The notes beneath the pieces were generated by a model. It did no database searches and was not told the DNA's origin. It saw nothing but the letters and a program-made list of their open reading frames with translations. From an uncultured Desulfobacter sp. (GTDB lineage: Bacteria > Desulfobacterota > Desulfobacteria > Desulfobacterales > Desulfobacteraceae): a stretch of 64,000 nucleotides of DNA. How positions within the stretch are numbered: the stretch's first letter is position 1; each line of letters begins with the position of its first letter. Position numbers and translations under genes: made by a program. The stretch covers positions 4,216,001 through 4,280,000 of the forward strand of contig NZ_OY762229.1 in the NCBI RefSeq assembly GCF_963665355.1, written 5' to 3'. Below are positions 37,451-45,208 of the stretch, in pieces.

Positions 37451-37974
37451 TTTTTATGGACCAGATTGAAATTGGATATCCGGCCTGGACCTGAATGGAA
37501 CAAATATTTGTTTTGCAGGCTGTCGTCAATGGCAGATGGTTTGGGTGAAAACCACCAGGAATCATTGGCACTGACCGGGTCAAATGTGAATTCATGCCCA
37601 TTGATTCTGACATGGGCAGACAGGGTGACCTCATCCCTGCCGCATCTGAGCAGGCGATCGCAGGACATGACCCAGCCCAGGAGAATACCGTGTTTTTGGA
37701 TGGCCTGGACACAATACTGGGAGCAGTTCGGATACATGGGACAGCGGTTGCCGTCAATGCCGGATATGTGTTTTTGGTAAAATTTGAGCACAACGTTTGT
37801 GGTTGTTGTGTCTGTCTGTGTCTGATTCTGGTCCTGGTTTTGGGCCCAAACTACCCGGGGGGTGGCGTTTAGTAGAGAAAAACATAAAAACAAAGGGATC
37901 ATATATGCTTTTAATGGGATGGCACAACCTGCATGAAAGGTGCTACTGTTCAACATCATTGATGGTAAAAGCAT
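37447..37974 (-). CDS. yidD: YidD-family membrane protein insertion efficiency factor with N-terminal signal segment
   Basis: This 175-residue protein contains the compact YidD core at about residues 64-112: FYQKHISGIDGNRC, YPNCSQYCVQAI and LLRCG. YidD assists YidC in inserting inner-membrane proteins. The protein is longer than usual (YidD is ~70-90 residues), with an N-terminal hydrophobic stretch that looks like a signal or anchor and a C-terminal extension of ~60 residues. The start overlaps gspC by 32 bases; Met25 (37902) is an alternative start that leaves a tidy signal peptide. There is no rnpA, yidC or rpmH neighbour, unlike the classic locus. Confidence 0.82.
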   Translation of the reverse strand: MLLPSMMLNSSTFHAGCAIPLKAYMIPLFLCFSLLNATPRVVWAQNQDQNQTQTDTTTTNVVLKFYQKHISGIDGNRCPMYPNCSQYCVQAIQKHGILLGWVMSCDRLLRCGRDEVTLSAHVRINGHEFTFDPVSANDSWWFSPKPSAIDDSLQNKYLFHSGPGRISNFNLVHKK

Positions 37975-38851
37975 TATCCTGCCCGCTGAAAACCAGTTCT
38001 TTGGCTTTCCCCCGCCTCAGGATTGATAGGGTAATATCTGTTGGATCCTCCATGGTTGACTCCAACTCTTCAAGATCCTGGGGATTTTGTACTTCAGTGT
38101 CGTCAACAGCCTGGATTATATCTCCGTTGCGAAGACCCAAACGCCGGGCCACGGAGTCCTTCTTGATGCTGTAAATCATAACACCTGCGGCTTGGCCGTT
38201 TTTTACATAGGGGCGGGTTCTAAACAATGGATCGGAATGGGCTGCAGGCTCCTGAACTTCCGGCATTTCGGGCGGTTCCAACCGGTCCGGGGCATTGTTC
38301 TGCCCAGGCTTGGGCCTTTGGATGGATACCCCTTTTTTTCTGGCATGAAAAGGGACCGGATCTGCATCAACTTCCAGAATCTGATCCTTGCCATTCATGG
38401 TTAAAATCACCTTGTTGCGTAATATGGATTTAATGGTTGCGCCCTGAATATTATCATTAACCCGATATAGATCCTGCTGCTTTTTTTTGATGTCCTCTAT
38501 CACGGCCCAGGCATCCTGTTTATCCTGGCCTGTTACCGTTCCCCAAAGGGTAAGTTTCAGGCTGGTTTTCTCAAGGGGCAGGGTCTCGGGTTCAGGTAAA
38601 TTGTTTTTTTTGCCGTTCACCTCTACCTTGAAAAGATTTCTCTGGGTGACTTTTTCTATGACCCTTTTGAGTTTCACAGGTTCTATTTCTAACCGATCAG
38701 ATTTGGCTTTTGGGTGGGTTGGGTCGGCTTGGGGTCGGTTTGATAGCAGCTGCTCTCCTGGTTTATCAACAACCGGATTGACCAGGGCATATACCTGGAA
38801 AGTCACAAGCATTATCAGAGCGGTTATAACTGTTGAAAAAATCGGCTTCAT
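37943..38851 (-). CDS. gspC: Type II secretion GspC-like protein with PDZ domain
   Basis: This 302-residue protein has one N-terminal membrane segment (about 5-22). A homology region follows (about 70-175; VTQRNLFKVEV and LKLTLWGTVTG are typical of GspC). A C-terminal PDZ domain (about 215-295) has IKKDSVARRLGLRNGDIIQAV. GspC links the inner-membrane platform to the secretin GspD. No other gsp gene is in the window, so it is either at the edge of a dispersed cluster or a stand-alone PDZ protein. The downstream yidD-like gene overlaps it. Confidence 0.82.
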   Translation of the reverse strand: MKPIFSTVITALIMLVTFQVYALVNPVVDKPGEQLLSNRPQADPTHPKAKSDRLEIEPVKLKRVIEKVTQRNLFKVEVNGKKNNLPEPETLPLEKTSLKLTLWGTVTGQDKQDAWAVIEDIKKKQQDLYRVNDNIQGATIKSILRNKVILTMNGKDQILEVDADPVPFHARKKGVSIQRPKPGQNNAPDRLEPPEMPEVQEPAAHSDPLFRTRPYVKNGQAAGVMIYSIKKDSVARRLGLRNGDIIQAVDDTEVQNPQDLEELESTMEDPTDITLSILRRGKAKELVFSGQDNAFTINDVEQ

Positions 38852-39054
38852 TTTTTGCCCGGCAGGATTTTTACTGTTTTACGCCCTTGACTGATATCTT
38901 CAAAGCCTTGATTCAAAGTTTTGGAAGTTTAAATTATCAGGACCTCACAACTGCAAATTCCTATAACAAATCAAGCTAAAAAACAATGGGAAGATGCCGG
39001 ATTTTATAAATCTGATTAAAATTTAACATGTTGCCGGGTCGTCATTTCATGGCA

Positions 39055-40503
39055 TCAGCGCCTTTTTACGCGCCTGACCAGTTTTTTCTTTTTGGGGGGC
39101 TGGTCTGACGGTGTTGAAGTCCCGGCCATGTTCTGAACCGGTGCCAGCAGATTATCCTGGGAATAGGTACATGACGCCCGGGGGCATTTAAGGCCACGAG
39201 TTCCCGAGGGTGAGGTAAATTCAATTAAATAGGGATTTTTGCACACGGGACATTCAAAAAGATAGGGTTTATCCCAGGATACGAACCGGCAATCTTTCAG
39301 GTTGCAGGAGTAAAAAACCTTGCCTTTGTCCGTGGTCTTTTCTTCAACCATGCCGCCATTGCACAAAGGACAGGGCATGGCAAGGGTCTGCTCAAAAGCG
39401 GCAATTCTGGATTCAATATCGTTATCATCGTGGTTTTTGGTGTTTTCGGCCTCCAAAGCAGCTTGTTCTTTTGCTTCGACCTGTCTTTTCGCCTCTTCCT
39501 CCCTGCGTTTGATCTCTTCTTCAAGGGCTTTGAGTTTGGCCTCTTTTTCAGCCATCTCCTGCTCTTTTGCCTCAAGGGCCTGGGCTTTTTCCTGGGCAGC
39601 CAGGGCCTGTTCCGCTGCTTTTTCCTTTTCTTCTATGGCTTTGAGCTGCGCTTCCATTTCCTGGGCAGCCATCTGTGCTTCTTGAATTTTTCTTTCTTTT
39701 TCCGCCAACTCTTTTGCCAGTTCTTCGGCCTTCAGGGCGGCCTCTTCAGCTTGTCTTGCCTTTTGTTTTTCTGCCTCAACTTCTTCAGGCGTTGGGCCTT
39801 TTTCAAAAAGGTTTTTAATTTTTACCTTTTCCTGGTAGCCGTCAGTGCGTTGTTTCCTGGTTTTCATGAGCAGGGCTAATCTGTTGAAATTTTCCCTCTT
39901 CAGTCGGGCTGAAATCTGTTTGGACTGCACAGTGACAGTCTTGTGAACCCCTTTAACCATTTCTGCCACCCGCTCCTGGACCCGGTCTTTTGTCACGGAC
40001 ACACCGCGGGTTTTAAGCGTTGCTTCAAAGCTTTGTTTTGCAAGGTCAAGGCTTTTGCGGCCGGAATTGACCTCATCATTTATTTGAAGAATAAAAGCAA
40101 TGAGGTTAAGACCCTGCATGCCGGGAAACATGGAATCTAAAAAACCAACCATCATAAACGCGGGCATTTCCGCTTTAAGTTCGCCATTGGGAAGTACTGT
40201 AATGTAGCCGGACTCAAGGACAGTTGATATGGAGTTGTCAAGATATTCGTCCTTGTCAAGTCCGATATCCACAAGTTCAGACTCAAATGTTTTGCGATTG
40301 AAACGTTCCGGCGGAGAATCGGAGTACTCTTTAATTTCACGTTCCCGATCCACGCTGATGATGATACAGGATATGGTGGCAAGCTTGAAAGACATCATCG
40401 CCATGCTGGAGTCTACATCTATAAAAGAGGTGATCTCCTTGGCAAGAATTTCATCCAATTGGCTTCTGACAGACTCCCGCCTGGCGCTGTTCTCATCCTG
40501 CAT
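39055..40503 (-). CDS. Coiled-coil protein with C-terminal topoisomerase-type zinc ribbons
   Basis: This 482-residue protein has three parts. Residues 1-230 are a mixed helical domain of unknown fold. Residues 235-350 form a very long Glu/Lys/Ala-rich coiled coil. The last ~110 residues hold Cys pairs (CPLCNGG, CNLKDC, CPVCKNP, CPRASC), as in the zinc ribbons of type IA topoisomerases. The C-terminus is strongly basic (KKKKLVRRVKRR), suggesting nucleic-acid binding. It is the last gene of a three-gene set with a ParA-type ATPase and an acidic protein. I know no characterised homologue. Confidence 0.75.
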   Translation of the reverse strand: MQDENSARRESVRSQLDEILAKEITSFIDVDSSMAMMSFKLATISCIIISVDREREIKEYSDSPPERFNRKTFESELVDIGLDKDEYLDNSISTVLESGYITVLPNGELKAEMPAFMMVGFLDSMFPGMQGLNLIAFILQINDEVNSGRKSLDLAKQSFEATLKTRGVSVTKDRVQERVAEMVKGVHKTVTVQSKQISARLKRENFNRLALLMKTRKQRTDGYQEKVKIKNLFEKGPTPEEVEAEKQKARQAEEAALKAEELAKELAEKERKIQEAQMAAQEMEAQLKAIEEKEKAAEQALAAQEKAQALEAKEQEMAEKEAKLKALEEEIKRREEEAKRQVEAKEQAALEAENTKNHDDNDIESRIAAFEQTLAMPCPLCNGGMVEEKTTDKGKVFYSCNLKDCRFVSWDKPYLFECPVCKNPYLIEFTSPSGTRGLKCPRASCTYSQDNLLAPVQNMAGTSTPSDQPPKKKKLVRRVKRR

Positions 40504-40514
40504 ATTTTTCTCCC

Positions 40515-40928
40515 TTACGCTTTATTGTTAATTTCACAGATTAAATCAGCGATCTCAACGGCCATCTCTTCTTTGTTCTTTTTATCCGGGCCTGCACCGG
40601 GAATTTGGGGTATGTCCGAATTTTGTCCTTCCATATCTTCGGCATCTTCAAACGCTTCGTCTTCCCTGGTGGTTGACATGGATAAGCATTCCCCGCCGCG
40701 GTTGAAGATTACCGAAAGGGGAACCTTTATTTCAAAATCAAATTTGTAAGCGATTTCGTTGTTATAAACGATGAGATTTCCATCTTTGTATTCAATATCA
40801 TCCTGAACCTCGAAATTGTGTTTGTCCAACAGCATTTTCTCTATGACATCCCAGTCAAGTTCGGCATTTATGGTGTCAATAAACTCTTTTTCACTTTCCT
40901 GGATGGATTCCGGATTGCTCAGCTTCAA
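40515..40928 (-). CDS. Hypothetical acidic protein in the ParA gene set
   Basis: I do not recognise this 137-residue protein. The first ~85 residues look like an alpha/beta domain (WDVIEKMLLDKHNFEVQDD, then YKFDFEIKVPLSVIFNRGG). A Glu/Asp-rich linker and a C-terminal helix (EEMAVEIADLICEINN) follow. It sits 10 bases after the ParA-like gene and 11 bases before the coiled-coil gene, so the three are surely one transcript. A partner or adaptor role for the ATPase is an inference. Confidence 0.7.
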   Translation of the reverse strand: MKLSNPESIQESEKEFIDTINAELDWDVIEKMLLDKHNFEVQDDIEYKDGNLIVYNNEIAYKFDFEIKVPLSVIFNRGGECLSMSTTREDEAFEDAEDMEGQNSDIPQIPGAGPDKKNKEEMAVEIADLICEINNKA

Positions 40929-40938
40929 TGGAGTCTCC

Positions 40939-41709
40939 TCAATTTAAATTAAATGCACAAATAATCTCCCTGGCCATCTCTAAGTAAGCCTGGGACGCCT
41001 TGGCTTTAATGTCATATAAAGACAGTGGACTGTGGAAGCATTGTTCCCTTGCAAATGTTTCATCGTCAGGGATCATGGTTTTATATATCAGGGGGCGGAT
41101 CTGCTTCAACACCTGGGGATCCGTACGATGTTCCATTTGTTCTACGCCATTGCATCTGTTGAACAGGATGCCTGCAATGCCTAATGGTGCATTGTGCGAT
41201 TTACGTATGTACCGGACAATGTTAATCAGGGAATGAAAATCGCAAACCCAATCGTCATCCGGGGTAACCACTGCCGCAAGCCAGTCTGCTGCCGTCAGGG
41301 CAGCGATGCTCAGATACCCGCAGGATGAGGGGGAATCAAGGATTATGATGTCGTAGTCATGCTCAATTTCACCAATAATAAGACGAAGAAGCTTTTCGTT
41401 CTCTGTACGTCTGGTTAGTTTAAGGGACATGGAAAAAAGACCGAAACCCGACGGCAGGATATCCAACCCGTCAATATCAGTTCCGGATACGGCATCGGGA
41501 ACCCTGATTCTGCCGGACAGCACCTGGGTAAGGTCATGGTCATTTCCATTCGAATCAATCTTACGCCATCGGGACACATTTGCCCTGGGGTCGCAGTCAA
41601 TCAGCAGCACTTTTTTCCCGTAAAGCGCCACAGAAGCGGATAAATTAAGGGCGGTTATGCTTTTTCCCGTACCACCCTTTAGTCCTGAAATAGTTAATAC
41701 ATTTCTCAT
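40939..41709 (-). CDS. ParA/MinD-family ATPase
   Basis: This 256-residue protein has the deviant Walker A of ParA-type ATPases, LKGGTGKSITALN, near residues 9-22. Further boxes are LLIDCDPRANVSRW (A') and IIILDSPSSCG (Walker B). The deviant Lys is the Lys of KGGTGKS. There is no ParB gene or parS-like repeat nearby, so this is an orphan ParA that may position a protein complex. It heads a three-gene operon and is divergent from the acidic-repeat protein gene, 279 bases apart. Confidence 0.88.
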   Translation of the reverse strand: MRNVLTISGLKGGTGKSITALNLSASVALYGKKVLLIDCDPRANVSRWRKIDSNGNDHDLTQVLSGRIRVPDAVSGTDIDGLDILPSGFGLFSMSLKLTRRTENEKLLRLIIGEIEHDYDIIILDSPSSCGYLSIAALTAADWLAAVVTPDDDWVCDFHSLINIVRYIRKSHNAPLGIAGILFNRCNGVEQMEHRTDPQVLKQIRPLIYKTMIPDDETFAREQCFHSPLSLYDIKAKASQAYLEMAREIICAFNLN

Positions 41710-41988
41710 GGTTTTAATGTGTTGGCATGCTTACATTTATCAACGCCGAAGGCCATAACATCAGGGCTTTCCAATGCATTCAGCAGCAGAATTATTTTTA
41801 TTTTGTCTAAAAGATCAAGATTTTTGTACAGTTGAAATATCTTTACTCTTATATCATAATGTCTGTATAAAAAGCACGTTAAAACCTGTGGTTGGGGGAA
41901 AAACTTATTTCAATCCGAATCCCGACGCCTTTAAGAGCTAGCAGAGTTAAAAATTTTTTTCAACTGTTTAAAAGGAGCATGATAAGGT

Positions 41989-44187
41989 TTGGCCAGTGTA
42001 TCCATAACCCTGTCCGGCATTACAGAGGCCGTTGAAAATCTTAACTACCGCCCCGGGTCTGTCAAGGATAAGGCAATTCGGGCCATAGCTGCCTATTATG
42101 TTTCCGAAGATAGCATTGCCAGTCTTTCGCACATTGACGGGGATCGTATTATCCGTCAGATTTGGGAGACCGGTGATGACCCTGCAAAGATAAGGTCTAA
42201 AAGGAGAAATTTTTCCAGCCTTAAATCCTCCATCAATGCCGACTTGAAAAAGTTGTCCCAAACCGGCCTTAATCCTGAGGACGTAACGCTGACTGAGTCA
42301 AATGTCTTTGATATGACACAGGATGCAAAAAGCAATCTTCTCCAGTCTTTCAGTGATGCGGTAAAAACTGATGGGTTTGATCTCACCAAAGCCACGGATG
42401 TGCTCAAAGCCGTGGCTGAGTTCCTGGATAAATTTAAATCTTCTGATACCGAAAATGAATCAACCAACATCATAGAAGAGATTAAAAAAGTGCTGGACCG
42501 GCTTGGCGCCGGGGTATTTGATGATCAAAAAGGAGCAGGGGGGGATGGTGAAGGTGTACTAGAAGATGACGTTGAAATTGAAGAGATCGATGACGATACT
42601 GAAATCGAGGAGATCGATGACGATGAACTTGAGGAGGTAGAAGAACTTGACGAGGATGCCGAAGTTGAAGAGATCGAACTTGATGAAGACGAAGAGTTGG
42701 AGGAAGTGGATGAAGATCTTCTTGACGCCGATATTGAAGAGATCGATGAAGATACTGAAATCGAGGAAATCGATGACGATGAACTTGAGGAGGTAGAAGA
42801 ACTTGACGAGGATGCCGAAGTTGAAGAGATCGAACTTGATGAAGACGAAGAGTTGGAGGAAGTGGATGAAGATCTTCTTGACGCCGATATTGAAGAGATC
42901 GATGAAGATACTGAAATCGAGGAGATTGATGACGATGAACTCGAGGAGGTAGAAGAACTTGACGAGGATGCCGAAGTTGAAGAGATCGAACTTGATGAAG
43001 ACGAAGAGTTGGAGGAAGTGGATGAAGATCTTCTTGACGCCGATATTGAAGAGATCGATGAAGATACTGAAATCGAGGAGATCGATGACGATGAACTTGA
43101 GGAGGTAGAAGAACTTGACGAGGATGCCGAAGTTGAAGAGATCGAACTTGATGAAGGTGAAGATCTTGAAGAGTTGGAAGAAATTGATGAAGACACGGAA
43201 ATAGAAGATGTTGAGCTTGATGAGGATGAATCTCTTGAAGAAATAGAAGACATTGAACTTGACGCGGATGAGCAGTTAGAAGTAGTTGATTTAGGTGAAG
43301 ACGAGGATTTAGAAGAACTTGATGAGCTTGATGAAGAAGAGATCAACGCCCTGGATGAATTTAGAAAATCCCGGGAACTTGCCCAGCAGTTTGACGATTT
43401 TTTAGGGGAGCGTGAAAAAAAATTCAATTCCTACATTACGATTCCTGGGGGGACGTATACCATTGGTACGGAAAAATCCTTGAAATCCAGCCTGGCGTTA
43501 CAGCCCTTTGATATGCCTACGGTGTATATGGGCAAATATCCGGTGACCAATGCTTTATTTGAGATTTTCATTGAACAGACCGGATATGTTACAACTGCCG
43601 AAAGAAGAGGAGTTGGAACGGTTTATCATTCCCGCTTTAAAAAACAGGGAGAAAAAGTAATCTGGAGCAAACAGGCCGGATCTTCCATTGTTAAAGGGGC
43701 CTGCTGGTACCAGCCCCTTGGACCCGGTTCCACCCTTCACGGCAAAAGAAATCATCCCGTGGTTCAAATCAGTGTGGACGATGCCTTTGCCTATGCCTCC
43801 TGGATCGGCCGGCGGCTGCCCACGGAAGCTGAATGGGAGGCTGCCGCCCGCACGGATATGGCTTTCAAATATCCCTGGGGAAATGAGTTTGATCCAAAAT
43901 TATTGAATATTGAATCTTCAGGCTTTGCCGACACAAGTCCAGTGGACGAATATGATCATGCCGCCAATGTTTTCGGCATGGCTGACATGCTGGGCAATGT
44001 CATGGAATGGACAACCGACACCCAGCCTCCGCCCTTTGAAACCCGAAAAGCCAGGATGTTTAACGTGGCCAAGGGGGGGGGGTGGAATGCCAAAGATTCC
44101 ATCTCCATCAGCTCCCGGGGGCTGTTTCCCGCAGAAATCACGGCCAATATCATCGGTTTTCGATGTATTTCCGAATTGTTCCAGTAA
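41989..44187 (+). CDS. Acidic-repeat protein with C-terminal formylglycine-generating-enzyme (SUMF1) fold
   Basis: Start is TTG 41989 with AAGGAG 11 bases upstream. Of 732 residues, 1-155 are an unrecognised helical domain. Residues about 190-460 are almost pure Asp/Glu/Leu/Ile, including four 52-residue repeats. Residues about 475-730 are a SUMF1/EgtB/PvdO-type domain with GGTYTIGTE, GRRLPTEAEWEAAA, YPWGNEF, DMLGNVMEWT, KGGGWN and IGFRC. The two Cys that make a true formylglycine generator active are not found before IGFRC (the segment reads SISISSRGL), so enzymatic activity is doubtful and a binding role is possible. It is divergent from the ParA operon and 24 bases before xerD. Confidence 0.85.
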   Translation: MASVSITLSGITEAVENLNYRPGSVKDKAIRAIAAYYVSEDSIASLSHIDGDRIIRQIWETGDDPAKIRSKRRNFSSLKSSINADLKKLSQTGLNPEDVTLTESNVFDMTQDAKSNLLQSFSDAVKTDGFDLTKATDVLKAVAEFLDKFKSSDTENESTNIIEEIKKVLDRLGAGVFDDQKGAGGDGEGVLEDDVEIEEIDDDTEIEEIDDDELEEVEELDEDAEVEEIELDEDEELEEVDEDLLDADIEEIDEDTEIEEIDDDELEEVEELDEDAEVEEIELDEDEELEEVDEDLLDADIEEIDEDTEIEEIDDDELEEVEELDEDAEVEEIELDEDEELEEVDEDLLDADIEEIDEDTEIEEIDDDELEEVEELDEDAEVEEIELDEGEDLEELEEIDEDTEIEDVELDEDESLEEIEDIELDADEQLEVVDLGEDEDLEELDELDEEEINALDEFRKSRELAQQFDDFLGEREKKFNSYITIPGGTYTIGTEKSLKSSLALQPFDMPTVYMGKYPVTNALFEIFIEQTGYVTTAERRGVGTVYHSRFKKQGEKVIWSKQAGSSIVKGACWYQPLGPGSTLHGKRNHPVVQISVDDAFAYASWIGRRLPTEAEWEAAARTDMAFKYPWGNEFDPKLLNIESSGFADTSPVDEYDHAANVFGMADMLGNVMEWTTDTQPPPFETRKARMFNVAKGGGWNAKDSISISSRGLFPAEITANIIGFRCISELFQ
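42595..43162 (+). repeat. Four tandem 156-bp repeats encoding 52-residue acidic units
   Basis: Copies begin at 42595, 42751, 42907 and 43063 with exactly 156-bp spacing. They differ by only a few synonymous changes, and the fourth diverges after about 100 bp. The near identity at DNA level implies recent duplication or gene conversion and predicts copy-number variation between strains. More diverged acidic units flank them. Confidence 0.95.
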
Positions 44188-44211
44188 CAGTTATGGGTAA
44201 AGGATGAGATT

Positions 44212-45099
44212 TTGCACGACCTGTCTGATGCGTATATGGATTATCTGACCGTGGAAAAAGGGCTTGCGGCCAATAGTATCACAGCCTATGGAACGGATCT
44301 GGCGTCATATATCAGCTACCTTGCTGACAACGGAATTCAGAATATCCGGGATGCCGATACAACAGCCGTTCTTGGATGGCTGGTTCATCTGACTCGCCAG
44401 GGCTTGTCAGCCAAGTCCCGGGCCAGACACCTGATCTCCATCAGGGGATTTTATAAATACCTGATTGCAGAAAAACTGATATCTGCCAACCCCTTAAAAG
44501 ATATTGATATCCCCAAGACAGGCCAGCATCTGCCGGGTGTCATCCCGGTCAGTGAGGTGGAGGCTCTTTTGAATTCCTGTGAGACCACAACCTCTAAAGG
44601 ACAACGAAATCTTGCCATGATGGAAATCATGTACGGAGCCGGACTTCGGGTGTCAGAGCTTGTTTTTTTAAAGGTGGTTGACGTAAATTTGGAGGCAGGC
44701 CTTGTCAGGGTGATGGGCAAAGGCTCCAAAGAGAGAATTGTTCCCATTGGCTCAAAAGCCAAAGAAGCTGCAAGGCTATGGCTTGACCAGGGACGTCCCA
44801 TGGAATTGAAGCATCTTTCTAGTGATTTTCTGTTCATTGCAAGGGCTGGTAAGCCCATGACCCGTCAGGCATTCTGGAAAATTATAAAAAAACATGCCCT
44901 GATTGCCGGCATTTCCCGTCCGGTCTACCCCCATGTTCTGCGCCACTCCTTTGCCACCCACCTGATAGAGGGTGGGGCTGATCTGCGGTCGGTTCAAACC
45001 ATGCTTGGCCATTCCGACATTTCAACCACCCAGATTTATACCCATATCTCAAGGGATTATCTTATTAAAATGCATCAGGCATTTCATCCCAGAAAATAA
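44212..45099 (+). CDS. xerD: Site-specific tyrosine recombinase XerD-like
   Basis: This 295-residue protein of normal Xer length starts at TTG 44212. The N-terminal SAM-like core-binding domain is followed by the catalytic domain with all residues visible: Arg in AGLRVSEL, Lys in GKGSKER, HxxR in HVLRHSFATHL, His in GHSDIS, and nucleophile Tyr in TTQIYTHIS. It resolves chromosome dimers at dif with a XerC partner, not seen here. No dif-like site was noticed nearby. It is 24 bases after the acidic-repeat gene and 109 bases before mfd. Confidence 0.9.
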   Translation: MHDLSDAYMDYLTVEKGLAANSITAYGTDLASYISYLADNGIQNIRDADTTAVLGWLVHLTRQGLSAKSRARHLISIRGFYKYLIAEKLISANPLKDIDIPKTGQHLPGVIPVSEVEALLNSCETTTSKGQRNLAMMEIMYGAGLRVSELVFLKVVDVNLEAGLVRVMGKGSKERIVPIGSKAKEAARLWLDQGRPMELKHLSSDFLFIARAGKPMTRQAFWKIIKKHALIAGISRPVYPHVLRHSFATHLIEGGADLRSVQTMLGHSDISTTQIYTHISRDYLIKMHQAFHPRK

Positions 45100-45208
45100 T
45101 AGCAGAAAAAAGTTTAAAACTTGCACACTGTGTTCCTGGATGGTAAATTCCCAAACTTGTTCAAACGCTGATTCAATTTGCCATTTAGATATGCCCGCTT
45201 GAAATACA

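Noticed and set aside
42525..43427. A 300-codon Ser-rich open frame antisense to the acidic repeats
   Set aside because: It is the complement of the Asp/Glu codon repeats; its poly-Ser composition follows from the sense strand and it has no ribosome-binding site.
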